This document shows, piece after piece, positions 24,416 through 36,634 of a DNA stretch of 64,000 bases (within the stretch, counting starts at the first letter, position 1; each line of letters begins with the position of its first letter). Position numbers and translations under genes: made by a program. The DNA is from Cryptomeria japonica. Taxonomy: Eukaryota; Streptophyta; Pinopsida; Cupressales; Cupressaceae. Below the pieces are notes generated by a model, which saw nothing but the letters and a program-made list of their open reading frames with translations, was not told the origin of the DNA and searched no databases. Location: NCBI RefSeq assembly GCF_030272615.1, contig NC_081411.1:180630977-180694976 (forward strand). Reading direction: 5' to 3'.

Positions 24416-24910
24416 TTACTCCTCCCATTTGTACTGCTGATCCATGAAATATATTCTCAAAAGATCCTCCACTACCTGATTAACCCTTTCTGTTTGGCTG
24501 TCAGTCTGAGGATGATATGCTGAGCTAAAATTTAGCCTTGTTCCCAATGCTGCATTCAATGTTGTCCAAAATCTAGAAGTCATCTTGGTATCCCTATCAG
24601 ATATTATGGTTTCTGGAACACCATGTAACCAAAAAATTTCTTGCACAAATTTCTTGGCAAGAACAAATGATCCATCTTTGAGATTCCCAGGTATGAAATG
24701 TGCAAATTTAGTCAACTTATCCACCACTACTAAGATAGTGTCATGTTTATTCTTTCTCATTGGTAATCCTTGGATAAAATCCATACTAATTACCCGCCAC
24801 TTGTATTCTGGTATAACATGTTGGAATAGAAGTCTTGCTGGATGAACATGTTTAGCTTTTACTCTTTGACATTCCAAACATTGTTCTACATACTCAACAC
24901 TTCTTTTCTG
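24416..24910 (-). pseudogene. gypsy integrase, zinc region and catalytic core
   Basis: The zinc region's C-x-x-C (QCLECQ) lies just upstream of the core, after a frameshift near 24905. SMDFIQGLP carries the first catalytic Asp, ISDRDTKMTSRFW the second, and HPQTDSQTERVN the Glu; all three survive here. In the upstream zinc motif the second His is Asn (LGNPG, normally GHPG), at about 24960. Confidence 0.92.
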
Positions 24911-25760
24911 AGTCTAGGCCAGAAATACAAGGATTTTAGATCAGCTACCATCTTTGTTATTCCAGGGTTTCCTAAATAAGGTGTATTGTGCATCTCATGT
25001 AATATCAACATCCTCAACTCTCCCCCTTCGAGTATGTACATCCTTCCTTGGTACCTCAAAATAACCTCTAGTTCTATCTCATATCCATCATAACAATGAT
25101 CTGAAGAGTCTCTTTCCAAGGCTTGTTTAACTCTTAGATAATGTTCATCTTCTAGAAGATTCTGCAAAACTTGTTGCTTCAAGTTTGTCTTTGTTATAAC
25201 CAGAGCAGATAGGTGTCTTCTTCTGCTGAGAGCATCAACTGCTCTATTTTCTTTCCCTTTGATATATTCAATACCAAAGTCATACTCACTTAGAAATTCA
25301 AGCCACCTTCTTTGTCTTGCATTTAGGTTAGGTTGTGTTAAAATATACTTCAATCCTAAATGATCTATTTTTAGCTCAAAAGGCTTCCCTAAAAGGTAAT
25401 GCCTCCACATTTGCAATGCATGCACAATAGCTAGAAGTTATAAATCATGCAGAGCATAATTCATCTCATATTGCTTTAGCTTTCATGATTTAAATGCAAC
25501 CACCTTTCCTTCTTGCATCAACACTGCTCCCACACCTTCACCCGAGGCATCTGTAATTACTACAAAATGTCCATTGGGATCTGGTATAGTTAATACTGGT
25601 GTTGTTTTTAATTTCTGCTTTAGGAGTTGAAATGATTCCTCACACTTCTCAGTCCATTCAAACCTTTTTTCCTTTTTCTGAAGTGAGGTAATTGGTGTTG
25701 CTATCCTGGAAAACCTTTCCACATATTTTCTATAATATGCTGCAAGTCCCATAAAACTCT
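24911..25760 (-). pseudogene. gypsy RNase H and integrase N-terminal region
   Basis: MGLAAYYRKYVERFS (RT connection), then FVVITDASGEGVGAVLMQ (first Asp of RNase H), WRHYLLGKPFELKIDH and LNARQRRWLEFLSEYDF, ending with the tether NRAVDALSRR. In this family the third position normally reads TDH; here IDH. TGA and TAA stops at about 25483 and 25440 interrupt. All blocks lie in one frame. Confidence 0.93.
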
Positions 25761-26560
25761 TGACTTTAGAAACATTCTTAGGTGTTTTTCATTCTACTAT
25801 TGCTTCTATCTTCGCAGGATCAACTGAAATTCCTTTAGTAGATATGACATGGCCTAAGTATTGTACCTTTTTCTGGAAGAAGGCACACTTAGAGAATTTC
25901 TCGTAAAACTTACGATCTCTCAATCATTACAAAACTATCCTCAGGTGCTTCTTATGTTCTTCTTCATTCTATGAATAGATCAATATGTCATCAATGCAGA
26001 TTAAAACAAAATCATCCAAGTATTCTCTAAAAATACTGTTCATGAGGTTCATGAATGTTGTTGGGGCATTAGTTAAACCAAATGGTACAACTGTGAATTC
26101 ATAGTGCCCATACCTTGTTTGGAATGCAGTTTTAGGAATGCCTTCATCCTTAATCCTTAACTGATGATATCCGGATCAAAGATCAATCTTGGAGAATATA
26201 GATGCACCCTTCATTTGATCAAATAATTCATCTATCCTTGGTAGAGGATATCTTTTTTTTATAGTTACTTTGTTCAACATCTTATAATCAATGCATAACC
26301 TCAAAGTACCATCTTTCTTCTTTACAAAGATCACCGGTGCATGCCATGGGGATACACTTGGTCTAATAAAACCTTGCCTAAAAAACTCTTGCAATTGAGT
26401 CTTAAGCTCATATAGTTTTGTTGTTGTCATTCTATATGGAGCCTTAGATTGCAACTTTGTTCTAGGTAAGAGTTCTATAGAAAAATTGAACTCTCTCTTA
26501 GCTGGTAACCTGGTAAGATCTTCTGGATAGACATCTAGAAACTCTGCAAGGATAGGATAA
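25761..26560 (-). pseudogene. gypsy reverse transcriptase, YIDD motif altered
   Basis: Ty3-type [62 protein letters not shown](stop)SGYHQLRIK, and [10 protein letters not shown]. The catalytic box reads CIDDILIYS near 25975-25995 where Y-x-D-D is expected, so the Tyr is Cys. Stops at about 26173, 25970 and 25920 include a TGA where Arg (CGA) is expected and a TAG where Gln is expected. Confidence 0.93.
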
Positions 26561-27042
26561 TCTTTAGGAATTTTCTCTACATTATTCAAATCATTAACCA
26601 TGATGGAAATGATGGAACATCCTTTTCTTTGGGCCTTCTTGAGTTGCATTGCCAAAATGTATCTTAATTCAAGAGGATTTTGAGACCCAAAAATTTCAAC
26701 GAAATTCCCTAAATCATCAATGCAACTAACGACCTTATCTTCATAGTTAACTATTGCTTTATGTTCAGTCAACCAACTGATACCTAAGATCACATCATAT
26801 GATCCTAGTGGTGCAACATAAAGGTTAACTTGGGTTTGGAAACTAGGAAGTTCTAATTCACTGCAAAATAGACAAGTATCTACCCTCCTTTCTACTCGAT
26901 TTCCATATTGAACCATCCATAAATTTAAAATATAACTAGGTTTAATAGATATTCTAGAAACTACGCTTGGATCAATAAAACATTTAGTAGCTCTTGTATC
27001 TATTAAAATAGAAACTGATTGTCCAAAGAGCTTACCCGTCAT
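26561..27042 (-). pseudogene. gypsy aspartic protease region, active-site Gly lost
   Basis: [17 protein letters not shown] has the protease start, but the usual D-(S/T)-G-A reads D-T-R-A, so the active-site Gly is Arg. [18 protein letters not shown] is the conserved flap and C-terminal motif of gypsy proteases. It is continuous with the RT downstream. Confidence 0.9.
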
Positions 27043-28135
27043 CTGAATAGGTGCGTCTTGGAAATCAACTTGATGATTGTCGATTGTAGTGTGAATCTGA
27101 TGTTGAGGGGCTCCTTGCTGATATGCTCCTCTCTATGCAGGGGTACATTGTGGACAATTAGAGGTGTAATGACTCCCTCCATAATTATAACACCCATCCC
27201 TAGGTCCAAGATGGCCACCTAACCTTCCTCTATCCACATTCTGTCAAGCATTGGTGTTATTGTTTGCTTTCTTGTTTCCATCCTGATTCACTCTTCCTCT
27301 TTCCTGAGTATTGGGTCCCCTCTTAAGATTTCTTATCTGCTAATTGTTGCCATTATTATTCCTTTGGAAGTTCCTATTCGCAAAATTTGGTCGATTGTTC
27401 ACATTCTTTCAGAAGTTCCCCAACTGCTGCAACTTTTTCTCTTGCTTAGTCACTTTCTCAAATACCTCCTCCATAGTTAGTGGATTATGGATATCCACCT
27501 CTGCTCCTATATGGGTTCTTAAACCCAAAATGAACTTCTAGATGTGGAATCTTTCATCCATCTAGTATTGCAGAACATACTTAAGGAGATTGGTAAACTT
27601 CTCCCAGTATTGTGTTACCGACATATTACCTTGAGTTAGGTTCTGAAATTTAGTCATCTTCTTATCGAAGAATAACTGAGGAAGCCATCTGTTCCTGAAG
27701 GATTGCAAAAACAATTCCCAAGTGATCTCTCTTGGTTGCACTTTCCTTTTAGACTTTTCGTTGTCCCAACAAGTAGCAACTTCACCAGACAACTAATAAG
27801 CAGCCCAAACTACCTTGGTTTCATTTGACATTTTACAGAGACCAAAATATTTCTCCATTTCAATTACCCATGCCTCTGCACCATCGCCAATAGTTTTTCC
27901 ATCAAAATTTGGTGGGGCTATTCTTTTCAAATCTTTTGCTAGCTCTTCTATTCTGGCCTAGTTATCTGGTTGCTCCTCAACCCTTGGGGCTTCTTGTTAG
28001 ACTTCTCCGACCCTTCAAACCTCCTATTTGAGATCATTCATTCTTGCACTTTTCTGATTAGGTAGATCAAGGATTTGATCCAGCCTTTCATTCCCATTAC
28101 TAGGCCTAGCCCTTGTGGTTCTTCAGGCCATTTTT
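27043..28135 (-). pseudogene. gypsy gag, broken
   Basis: A retrotransposon Gag capsid domain is visible at 27562-27950: APPNFDGK, AWVIEMEKYF, and VTCWD/TWELFLQSFRNRW-type motifs, then FQNLTQGNMSVTQYWEKF. The zinc knuckle near 27170-27210 reads CYNYGGSHYTSNC, so its second Cys is Tyr. A start ATG near 28133 (MA) is followed within three codons by a stop. At least eight in-frame stops occur. Confidence 0.88.
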
Positions 28136-28968
28136 ATTTAACAATTCTGCATCAGGGAAATGTTGATATTTCTTAGCAAAAAAGAAACATATTTGCAATG
28201 TTATGACTTCTGTAACTTCTATCATGCTCCCTAACATCTAGCCTTATAATATAACTAAAGAGATTAAATACCCGTATTCACTACTATAGGGAAATAATAT
28301 AAAATTATAATATGGCAATATTAGATAATTTTTAAATCCACTTCATTCAAGTTTATAACATAAGTTAGGGTCAAAATACATATATATATCATCATAGGAA
28401 TCTTACAAGAAAAACATAATATTCAACTCAACTTATAATAGAAAGGAAGACATCTTTATTTTTTTGATAATAGAAGTGATATAACACATTACATCACTCT
28501 TTTGGAGGAGTCAGGGGAGTGTATTATTCAGACTCACTAGAACTTAAAGAAGTATAACCTTCAGATTCACTCTCACTCAAAGGTGTATATCCCTCAGATT
28601 CATTATCGTTTAGAGGAATATATTCCTCGAATTCATCATAACTTATGGCAATTTATAGGTGAGTATTCTAACTCAGGCTCTTTTTCTTCTACAGGTATAG
28701 TCTTCTCAGTAAGACATTTAGTAGGGTCTTTTTCTATCAGAACACTTTCTTCAGGAACTGGTTTCACTTCAAAAGGGACGTCATCCAAAACCAGCTTGAC
28801 AGGAGATTAAGGATCCTTCTTGACCCTTAGTTAATGGGCATACCCAGCTACAGACTTTCGAGCTATCTGCTTAATACGCACCATTTCTATAATGTTTCAA
28901 CATAAAGCTATTAATCTTTGAATTCATCTACCGAAGTGACTCATAGGTCCTAGTGTTATAAAACCTAT
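28136..28968. other. Leader of the - strand gypsy element
   Basis: Untranslated leader between the primer site and gag. A compositionally odd stretch at 28500-28810 is rich in TCAGATTCACT/TCATTATC words and reads open on the + strand as a Ser/Thr-rich peptide. I see no protein family there. Confidence 0.5.
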
Positions 28969-28980
28969 GCTCTGATACCA
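28969..28980 (-). other. Primer-binding site, initiator-Met tRNA
   Basis: GCTCTGATACCA on the + strand, the reverse complement of TGGTATCAGAGC, three bases inside the 5' LTR boundary. Confidence 0.9.
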
Positions 28981-28983
28981 AAA

Positions 28984-31672
28984 TGTAAAGATGTAAATTA
29001 AGGATAAGACCTAATCTACTCTTTATTCATGAATAAACTCAAATTTCAATCATTAAGTCTATTTCATACAAAATATAGGGAAACATCAAATATGGATATA
29101 AAAACATTCATAGATATATCATTATCATGTAAATGAATAATACAAATTTCTCAACATATAAGTCCTTATTCCCTACTTAGGCTTTCATATTGCCTTAAGC
29201 TTATACAAGAAAAGTGAAGGTGAGATGCATCCGTCGATCTCCATTCTAAGTCACTTCCTTTCAGTCCTTTGAACGAAGATGAGCACAAGATTCAGGCACT
29301 TTTTTCGCCCAACCTTGAAGCTTATGCTTCCTCAGAATTCTTGGTCAATCAAGAATACCCGACCCTACACAAATTGTTTTAAGCAAGGAATTTGAAAAGA
29401 AAGAGGGAATCTGGTGCATGCCTAGATGGTATATGCATTTTCATTTTTCTACTTCATTCTAAGAAACAAGCATTCACTATCATTCAAGGATATGGTAGAG
29501 AGCATAAAATAAACAATTTCATTTATTCCTATGGAAAATTCAAATAATTACTTGGTTGAGTATAATGCCATGCACAGTAAATAAATAGTTGGAGAAAACA
29601 ACTATTCTCTCTAAAAATCCACATTTGACACCCGTCCCGAAAGGTAACTTTCTAACTCAAGCCTATCCCTGGCTTGGTTTCCTCAAGCATAAATACAATT
29701 GAGAATACAATCTTTTGAATAGAAATAACATTTACCCTACTAACATTATTTTATCTATTTTATCTAATTGAAGACAATCTTTCATACTTGGAAAAACAAT
29801 AAAATTTCATGAGTAATATAGTTTCATAATGATTTTTTTGACTAAATAAAATATACTGCAAAAGAAGGTGTTACACAAGCTTGAATTTTCTTTCATATAA
29901 ATAATCATACTTTATATCTAAAACTTCCAATTTCACACTTCCTTATTCCAAATAATAATCAAAATCAAAAGAAATTCTGACCTCTTTGTAAGCTTGAACT
30001 GGTTTGTGAGACTTCTGGCGCTCTTCCACCAAATAGAACTACGCCTTGCTTGCAAATCTATCTCCAATCTATCCTATCACTCTATTCTTAAAAACAATTC
30101 TCTTCTCTCTTTCTTCGATATTACAAGAGTATCTTCTCTATTCCCTCTCCTATTCTCTTCTTTCCTTCATGAGTCTATCATTTCTCCTTGCTTGTGAATG
30201 TCCATCTTCCATCTCTATTTATCCTAGTTTTTCCTATGATCTCTCCCCATTTAGAGGCTCAGTGATTGTTATTGATTTGGAGTCTTTTACTTGAGTCTAT
30301 GTTTAAATTCTTCTCACACCTCCACTTCTATCAAAGATTGAATCTTTTGATGCATATCCTACTATTTATTATGCATTACTACCTCTACATTGGTTTCCTA
30401 TCACTCAACTCCTACCATTATGGCACCATGTGCCTGTTATCTTTTAATACCTTGCAGTTGTTTGCATATTTTACTGCAGTTATGGGCCACCACTGATTGT
30501 CGACTTCCAATCTACATGGGATGAAGAAGTCAATCTGTAGTTCTTAATGTGGGTGATGGCAGATTTATCGCTCCATGGACATGTTAGCAAATTTAACGAT
30601 AATTAAAAACACTTACATGTTTGTCTGGAGCAAGTTCTTTGCTGAAAATTCCAGGTTTATGCCTTAGCTTCCATGTTAATGTTAACCAAGGGTCTACTTT
30701 TAGTTTGAGATGTTGCATGCCATGATTTCCATGCTAAAACCTCCAAGTTCTGCATTAATGGTTGCCTATGTGTTGGGCTTATGCCACATATCGACTCATA
30801 GTAATCGTTGTCCTTAGCTCTGAGTTTATCATTAGTTATTGACTAGCTTGGCCACCCTATGGTAATGTATAAATTGACTTGAGTCCAATCGACCTCCCTA
30901 TGGTTCATGCGACATAGTCACTTATCAAATAAAAACTGCCACCTTTCAATAAAACATGCGACTATCTTTAATTTATATTGTAATATTTAAACTTAGACAT
31001 TTAATTGTATAATATAATCACAATTTACGTATATGCCAACATTCATAAACATGTTTTATGAATAATCATTTTTATAGCATAAGACAATAATCGTATAAAT
31101 TAAATTTATAAATTCACCTCAAAATATATATATACGAGAAATATGTGTGATCGATAAAATCAAAGTTGTCTACCATTTAACTTGCATCTATATAAACAAA
31201 ATGATTAATCATTATATATATGGTATGCTAGGTCGTAGAATTAAAATTATTAACGATTTTTCTCCCTTTTTAGACAAATAAAACATAATATTTCATTCAT
31301 GATTCAAAATCATTCATAAATGCAGACATAAATGTATATGCATAGTTTCACTAATATGGTGTGTGAGATTCCCTATTCCATCGAAGTCATTAGTTAAAAA
31401 CAACTCTACTTGAGTCATGTTCTTGCCTTTGACTTTGTTCATATGTTCCTGCATCACTTGTACTTGATAATTCATTAGTATTGACAATCCCAAATTACAT
31501 AATACTAGATATCGAATTACATATCAATTGCATGAATAAAATGCATACAATATTTCCTCACATCTGAATTATCTTTTAAATTGAATGCTCAAATCTATTT
31601 TAATTTCAATGCATACATAAAAACCTACATTAAATCTCTAAAATACACATATCAAGAATACGATTTGTGACA
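28984..31672 (-). repeat. 5' LTR of the - strand gypsy element
   Basis: 2,689 bp with TG...CA ends on the + strand view, adjacent to the primer site on the left and to the CAAAC duplication on the right. Confidence 0.95.
30214..30224 (-). promoter_or_regulatory. Putative TATA box of the gypsy LTR
   Basis: On the - strand GGATAAATAGA; the same site is kept in the other LTR at 22093-22103. Motif and conservation only. Confidence 0.35.
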
Positions 31673-31677
31673 CAAAC
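31673..31677. repeat. Target site duplication CAAAC (right)
   Basis: Identical to 20852-20856. Confidence 0.9.
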
Positions 31678-33095
31678 TCAGATGAAACATGTTCATGCAA
31701 ACATTCACCTATCAAAGAATAGTTCCCACATAAATTGCAAAGGCCATAAATGCATGAACTGGAAAGAAATAATTGTTCATTAGGTGTTTTACAAAATAAA
31801 CTTCTAATAAAATCTTTTAAGTTTTAGGTGGAACATAAACACCACAATCCTGCACAAGATCATTACCATGCAACATACAACTTATATATCAAAAAACATC
31901 ATAATAGTAACGAAACTGAACATGAGTTTTACAACAACAAGGTATTCTTTGTTTTTCGATTTTAACATACTAGGGTTTTTATTTTTTAAATGATCTTTGA
32001 CTAATTCATAAATTCATTAACACAGATTCATCACTAAATTTTTTAAAGAATTCAGTTTGAGTCATGTCAAGAACATGTTTTGGATGAGGATCATGGATTT
32101 TTTATCCCACCCTCAACTTTAAAACATCTCTAGCATTTGATAAAACTCTAGTGTTATCATGCCAAAACTTTGCAATTAATTGTTTAGTTTCATCATTTAA
32201 TTTCATGTCCAACCTTTGAAGTCTACCACTAAAACTCCAACAATGGTTTAGTGAATCAATTTCAATTGTGTCTCTTCTTTTGGCTGCTCTTGACAAGGTT
32301 CTACGATGTAAGTTCAAATAGCCACTTATATCACTTAACATTCTTTTACTAACAATCATTTTGTCAACTATAGTAGTCATTATAACTCTACGTGTTGCAT
32401 TCTTATCTTTAGATCGACTTGTTTTTCTGATAGAATTTATGGCACTGGCAACAATAGATACAACTTTCTTATATGATTCATCTTTTCTTTTTGGTTTTGC
32501 ATAAATACCTTTTTTTTTCATGACTTTACGCATTTTTAACATTTTTATTAATTGTAGCATTAATTGACATTGGAATCCTAACTTTTTATTATAGAAAAAT
32601 TGTTTATATAATTTGTTCGCATGTGTTCTAATTTGTCTCCAAGAAACTAACACATTAAGATTATCTAGCACATTGTTATCAATAGTAAACAAATTACATT
32701 CATTTTCTTTCAGAGAGGGTAGTGTAATATTTTAAATTTTTATTTCTTCTCATATTGGTGTATGAAATTTATATCCAGCTTCATTTAAATCAGCATTTTG
32801 ATTGGCATCATAGTCTTGGGGATTTAAAAACATACCAAGATTTGCATCCACATGAACATTGCATCAACAGTCATACCCATGTTTGGTTCTACATTTGTTG
32901 CGTCCATCATGATGTATTCAATGGTCTCATCTACAATGGGAACTAGACTAGATGCTTTAGAAGTGTTATTCAATTGTCATTGTTGTGATCTTTGATCTCT
33001 TTGGCATTTTACCTCCTCTCTTTGTGCTCGAATTTTGTTCGCTGTCATTGTCCTCTTTTTTTCTTTTTTTTTCTTTTGACGTTGCTTAGAATCCA
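31673..33095 (-). pseudogene. Transposase-like gene, copy A, N-terminal half
   Basis: Starts at an ATG at 33095 (MDSKQRQ, then a run of lysines, a likely nuclear-localisation signal). A long open stretch at 32102-32692 (196 codons) is basic and helical, with SWRQIRTHANKLYKQ and LNHCWSFSGRLQRLDMKL. Downstream HPKHVLDMTQTEFFKKF and CCCKTHVQFRYYYD resemble a Cys/His cluster before the catalytic part. I know similar architecture only from uncharacterised transposon-like proteins and cannot name it. Stops near 32980 and 32720-32750, a frameshift near 32860, and several stops at 31750-32100 break it. It continues beyond the gypsy element at 20856. Confidence 0.7.
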
Positions 33096-33127
33096 TCTTT
33101 ATAATGCTTAGAATCCATCTTTATAAA
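33088..33127. repeat. Short tandem duplication at the start codon
   Basis: TGCTTAGAATCCATCTTTATAA occurs twice back to back, so the likely start codon of the transposase-like gene is duplicated (ATG at 33095 and again near 33115). Only the left copy leads into the long lysine-rich frame. Confidence 0.7.
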
Positions 33128-34683
33128 CTCCTCTTCAAAAAATAATACCTTTTTACTAAGTTCTTCAAAAATTTGTGTCAAAAATATTAAAAAGTACTGC
33201 CAAATTATGTAAAAAATGTTTGTCAGTATGGATTTCAATGATAGTGTGGTAAATTGATGCAATCTGTCTTTTTTTTTACAGTAATGGTTATTTAGGAATG
33301 GGGCCCCGTTAGTAAATCCACAACCCACCACTTGGCTCAAGATTAAGCCCGGGATAGGCCTGGGATGGTCACACCTGAGACATGGACCTGCAAATTCAAA
33401 TCTCCATGAATGAAAGCACAAATATGAACTTCTGAAATAGTTTATGTGTCTCTAATTAGAGAATTTTTATACAAAATTAAAACCCATTTCAGATTATACT
33501 ATCTATATTATAAATATGAAAATTAATTTAAATATTGATTGTTTTAACTATTTTACATTTAATTTATAGTAAATTGGGTCCATAAACTTGAAATATTAAC
33601 TAATTTTGTTAATTTGATAACTTTTTTATTTTAATGAATTTAAAAAAAAATTATGTCATCAATCTACACAAAATTATTTTCTATTTAAAAATAAATAAAA
33701 AATAAAATTTAAGTTTGCGTCAAATTATGTGGGTTGTATACGTCAAATTTTTAAAAAGATAATTAAAACCATTAAAAAATTAATTAAAAACAAAATATTA
33801 GAAAAAAAATACAGAAAAATATGCTCATCAATCTTTAGTTTGTTACAAACCATTTCCCAAAACAGTTTGAGAAAATAAATTTAACTGTGTCAAAAAGTGT
33901 AGGTCATACACATGCATGGTATGGTCCTGAAACAAGCATTTTTAAAACATAGTTTTTAGAACTCCATTCAAAAAGTTATTTTTTATTATGTGGGTATTAA
34001 AATAAATTACATATTTGGAAAGTTCAGAGGGCTATCTTTTATATTACCGACTTTTTCCAAGATTCAATCTTTAAGTGTTTCAAAATTTAAGCTCAAATGA
34101 GACAAAATCTGAAAATCAGGGAAAACACTTCCACTTTTTGGCCAAAAAGTGGACTCATCTTCTTGCACTGACCCTTAATGATTTCAAGTTTTTTATTAAT
34201 AAATATTATCCTCTACAAAGCTTATCCTTATTTTTTTATAGATTTGATACATTGAATTGACAAGAGCCCATACGTAACTTATTATAGATTTATTGTGTTG
34301 ACAAAAGCCCATACGTAACCCTAGATAACTCCCATACCCTTGGTAGGAGTGTTGTGGGTAAGTGCACCAAGATGGTGAACAGAAAAGTGGCCACATGCAA
34401 AAAAAATGAAAATTTTCATAACCCGTGCGTGTTTTGAAAATTCAAAAACGTGCTAGGCTTGGTAGCACCAAGCCTAGCCAAAAACAATTAAAAAAATAAA
34501 AAGTTCCTCAAAACCCCTACCAAAAAGTTCCTCAAAACCCGTATTTTTTGGTAACTTGTGGGTTTTCACCATTTTCAATGCCAAAACCCATGGAATAGTA
34601 GCAAAAGGAAGCCAAAAACCACAAAACCCGCATGGGTTTGGAATCATTTTGGATTTTTCTAGCATTAAGAGCAATTTTCAACA
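33128..34683. other. AT-rich stretch between copies A and B
   Basis: Contains the GGGGCCCC word at 33300-33307 and a direct repeat of GCCCATACGTAAC at about 34267 and 34309. No coding region is supported. Confidence 0.5.
34452..34478. repeat. Perfect 12-bp inverted repeat with 3-base loop
   Basis: GCTAGGCTTGGT, loop AGC, then ACCAAGCCTAGC. A strong GC-rich hairpin in AT-rich DNA, about 205 bases upstream of the copy B start codon. Confidence 0.8.
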
Positions 34684-36629
34684 ATGGCACCTCATCGAAC
34701 AGGTAAGATTTGATTGGTTTGATTATTTTTGTTCTTATTTTAATTGAAGTAGGGTTTTTTCATTAATTTAAGTTTTTTTTTATTAATTTGATGTCAGATT
34801 CTACAAGCAATCCCCAAAAATGAAATAGACAACAAAGACCTCCTCTCGCATAAGAAACACAAGCAAACCCTATAAACATTACACATGGGCAACAAGAAAA
34901 CCCTCAAGACATTGCTCCACAACCACAAAATCCTCAAAATATTTCTCCTCAAAAACCACTGCCACCCTGAAACCCTCCACGTCCTCCATTAGATCGTGTA
35001 GATGTGACACAAGAGGATATCATCAATCGCCTTACACAAAATAGTGCCCAAATTTCTATATTGGTGAATAGGTTGAGGTCCTCTATTCTTGAGCACCACT
35101 CAACCCTTGCCACAATGCTAGAAATAATGGCCAATAGTGCAAATGAGGTATCTAGGGAGGTTATGAAATGGGGTTCATTGAGGGATAGATGTCAAACATT
35201 TTATGTGGATGGGTTGTCATATGATCAAGTGAAAAAAAAGGGCATACTTAAAGCTGACATATGTGCTCTTTTCATCGATCCTATTACCAGTAATAACATA
35301 GAACTAAATACGACTTGGTTTCTTATACATTGGTGTGTTCATGCTAGGCTAAAAGAAGCTTTTTCGGATAGGTGGTATATGGTCTTTGACCGACCACCTT
35401 GTAATAATTGGGAGGTGGCTCTATATTTTTTGAGAGAACTGTATTGTGAGTTTATCCTCGGCAAGAAGCCGAATTACTTTGACATCCGACAATTTCATGG
35501 TAGAGGGAAAGGCTCTATGCAGGATAGACCTAGGGGCCATAGGGTGGTACAACCATAGCATAGGAGGCGTAAAACTCCTAAACCCATGGTTCATGTCATT
35601 GTCCCTATATCCTTGAAGGATTCTATGGAATTATAGACTCTTTAGGAAGCTCCATCATTGACTGATGTCATTGTTCAACAATGGCACATAGTTGGCCAGG
35701 GCAGAGGATGTACTAGCACCTGCGGTACCTCCTTCATCAATGACACCTCCTTCATTAGCGACACCTCCTTTATCAATGTCACCTCATGCATCATTTGGCA
35801 TGGGCTATCCCATTTAACATATGTGCACCACCTGCCAGGGTGTATGTTATAAAGTAGACACTGACGTGGATGAGGATGGTTTGACATCTCTTTCATGTAC
35901 ATGTTGTGGGAGTAGATGCCATGCTTCCACTATAGAGGATGTGGCCCTCATCGACGACTTGATGAGTATGTTGTTCTCTCTCTATTAGACATAGGTGCGT
36001 TTAATTTTTTTTATGACATCTTATCAATTAAGTGACTAAATATTATAAAAAGAAATGAATTTTTATTTTTAGAACAATTTAAAGTGACATATAAATAAAA
36101 TGCATCGTAGGGTGCAATAGGTGGTGGGAGTACACTGCATACTTTTCAGTTGACTCCATGGTCATGAGTAGTTTCACCACTAGAGGTAAAGATTTATAAA
36201 TTTGTTAAAAATATAATAATACATTGGTTTCAAAATATCTTTTTTTAATATATATGTATCAGTACTTGGTGTTTTATAGGGCTTATTAGGGGATGAGATC
36301 TCCCAACTTGATGATATCACACTTTTGTCCATTGACTTTGGCCTAGATATCTATGCGGTACCATTTAGATTTATATGTTTTTGACTTAGGTGATATATTA
36401 AATACATGCTCTTTTCCCTTATGTTAATTTTTTTCTATTAGTTTACCCCACCTGCCTTGAGGACATCTCATGTGAGAAAGCCATCCTCTAGCACTTTGAG
36501 GTAGAAAAATATATGCTCCTGGACACCTAAACGTCTGAAGGTAATTCAGTACAATTTAAATTCATTTGTTGAAATGTATTATGATTAAGCATGTATATGT
36601 AGATATTGATAAATGCACTTAATTTATTT

Positions 36630-36634
36630 GTTCT
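36630..36634. repeat. Target site duplication GTTCT (left)
   Basis: Identical to 37514-37518, flanking the solo LTR. Confidence 0.88.

Larger units (their letters stand above)
20857..31672 (-). mobile_element. Ty3/gypsy chromovirus, - strand, complete but decayed
   Basis: A 10.8-kb element with LTRs at 28984-31672 (5') and 20857-23547 (3'), an initiator-Met tRNA primer site, gag, protease, RT, RNase H, integrase and a C-terminal chromodomain in Ty3 order. Target duplications are perfect (CAAAC). The chromodomain and its ending FPHLL resemble the Tekay/Del-type chromoviruses; the lineage call is inference. Gag-pol lies in one frame from gag to the integrase zinc region, with one frameshift near 24905, plus many stops. 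It sits inside the transposase-like gene of copy A and has destroyed it. Confidence 0.97.

Noticed and set aside
20857-31672. Endogenous pararetrovirus (caulimovirid) as the source of the Ty3-like RT
   Set aside because: Paired LTRs, target duplications, polypurine tract, integrase and chromodomain make it a Ty3/gypsy chromovirus; no movement-protein or virus-coat features are seen.
33330-33420. tRNA-like or SINE-like stretch (GCAAATTCAAATCTCC resembles a B box)
   Set aside because: No A box at the right spacing, no poly-A tail and no duplications.
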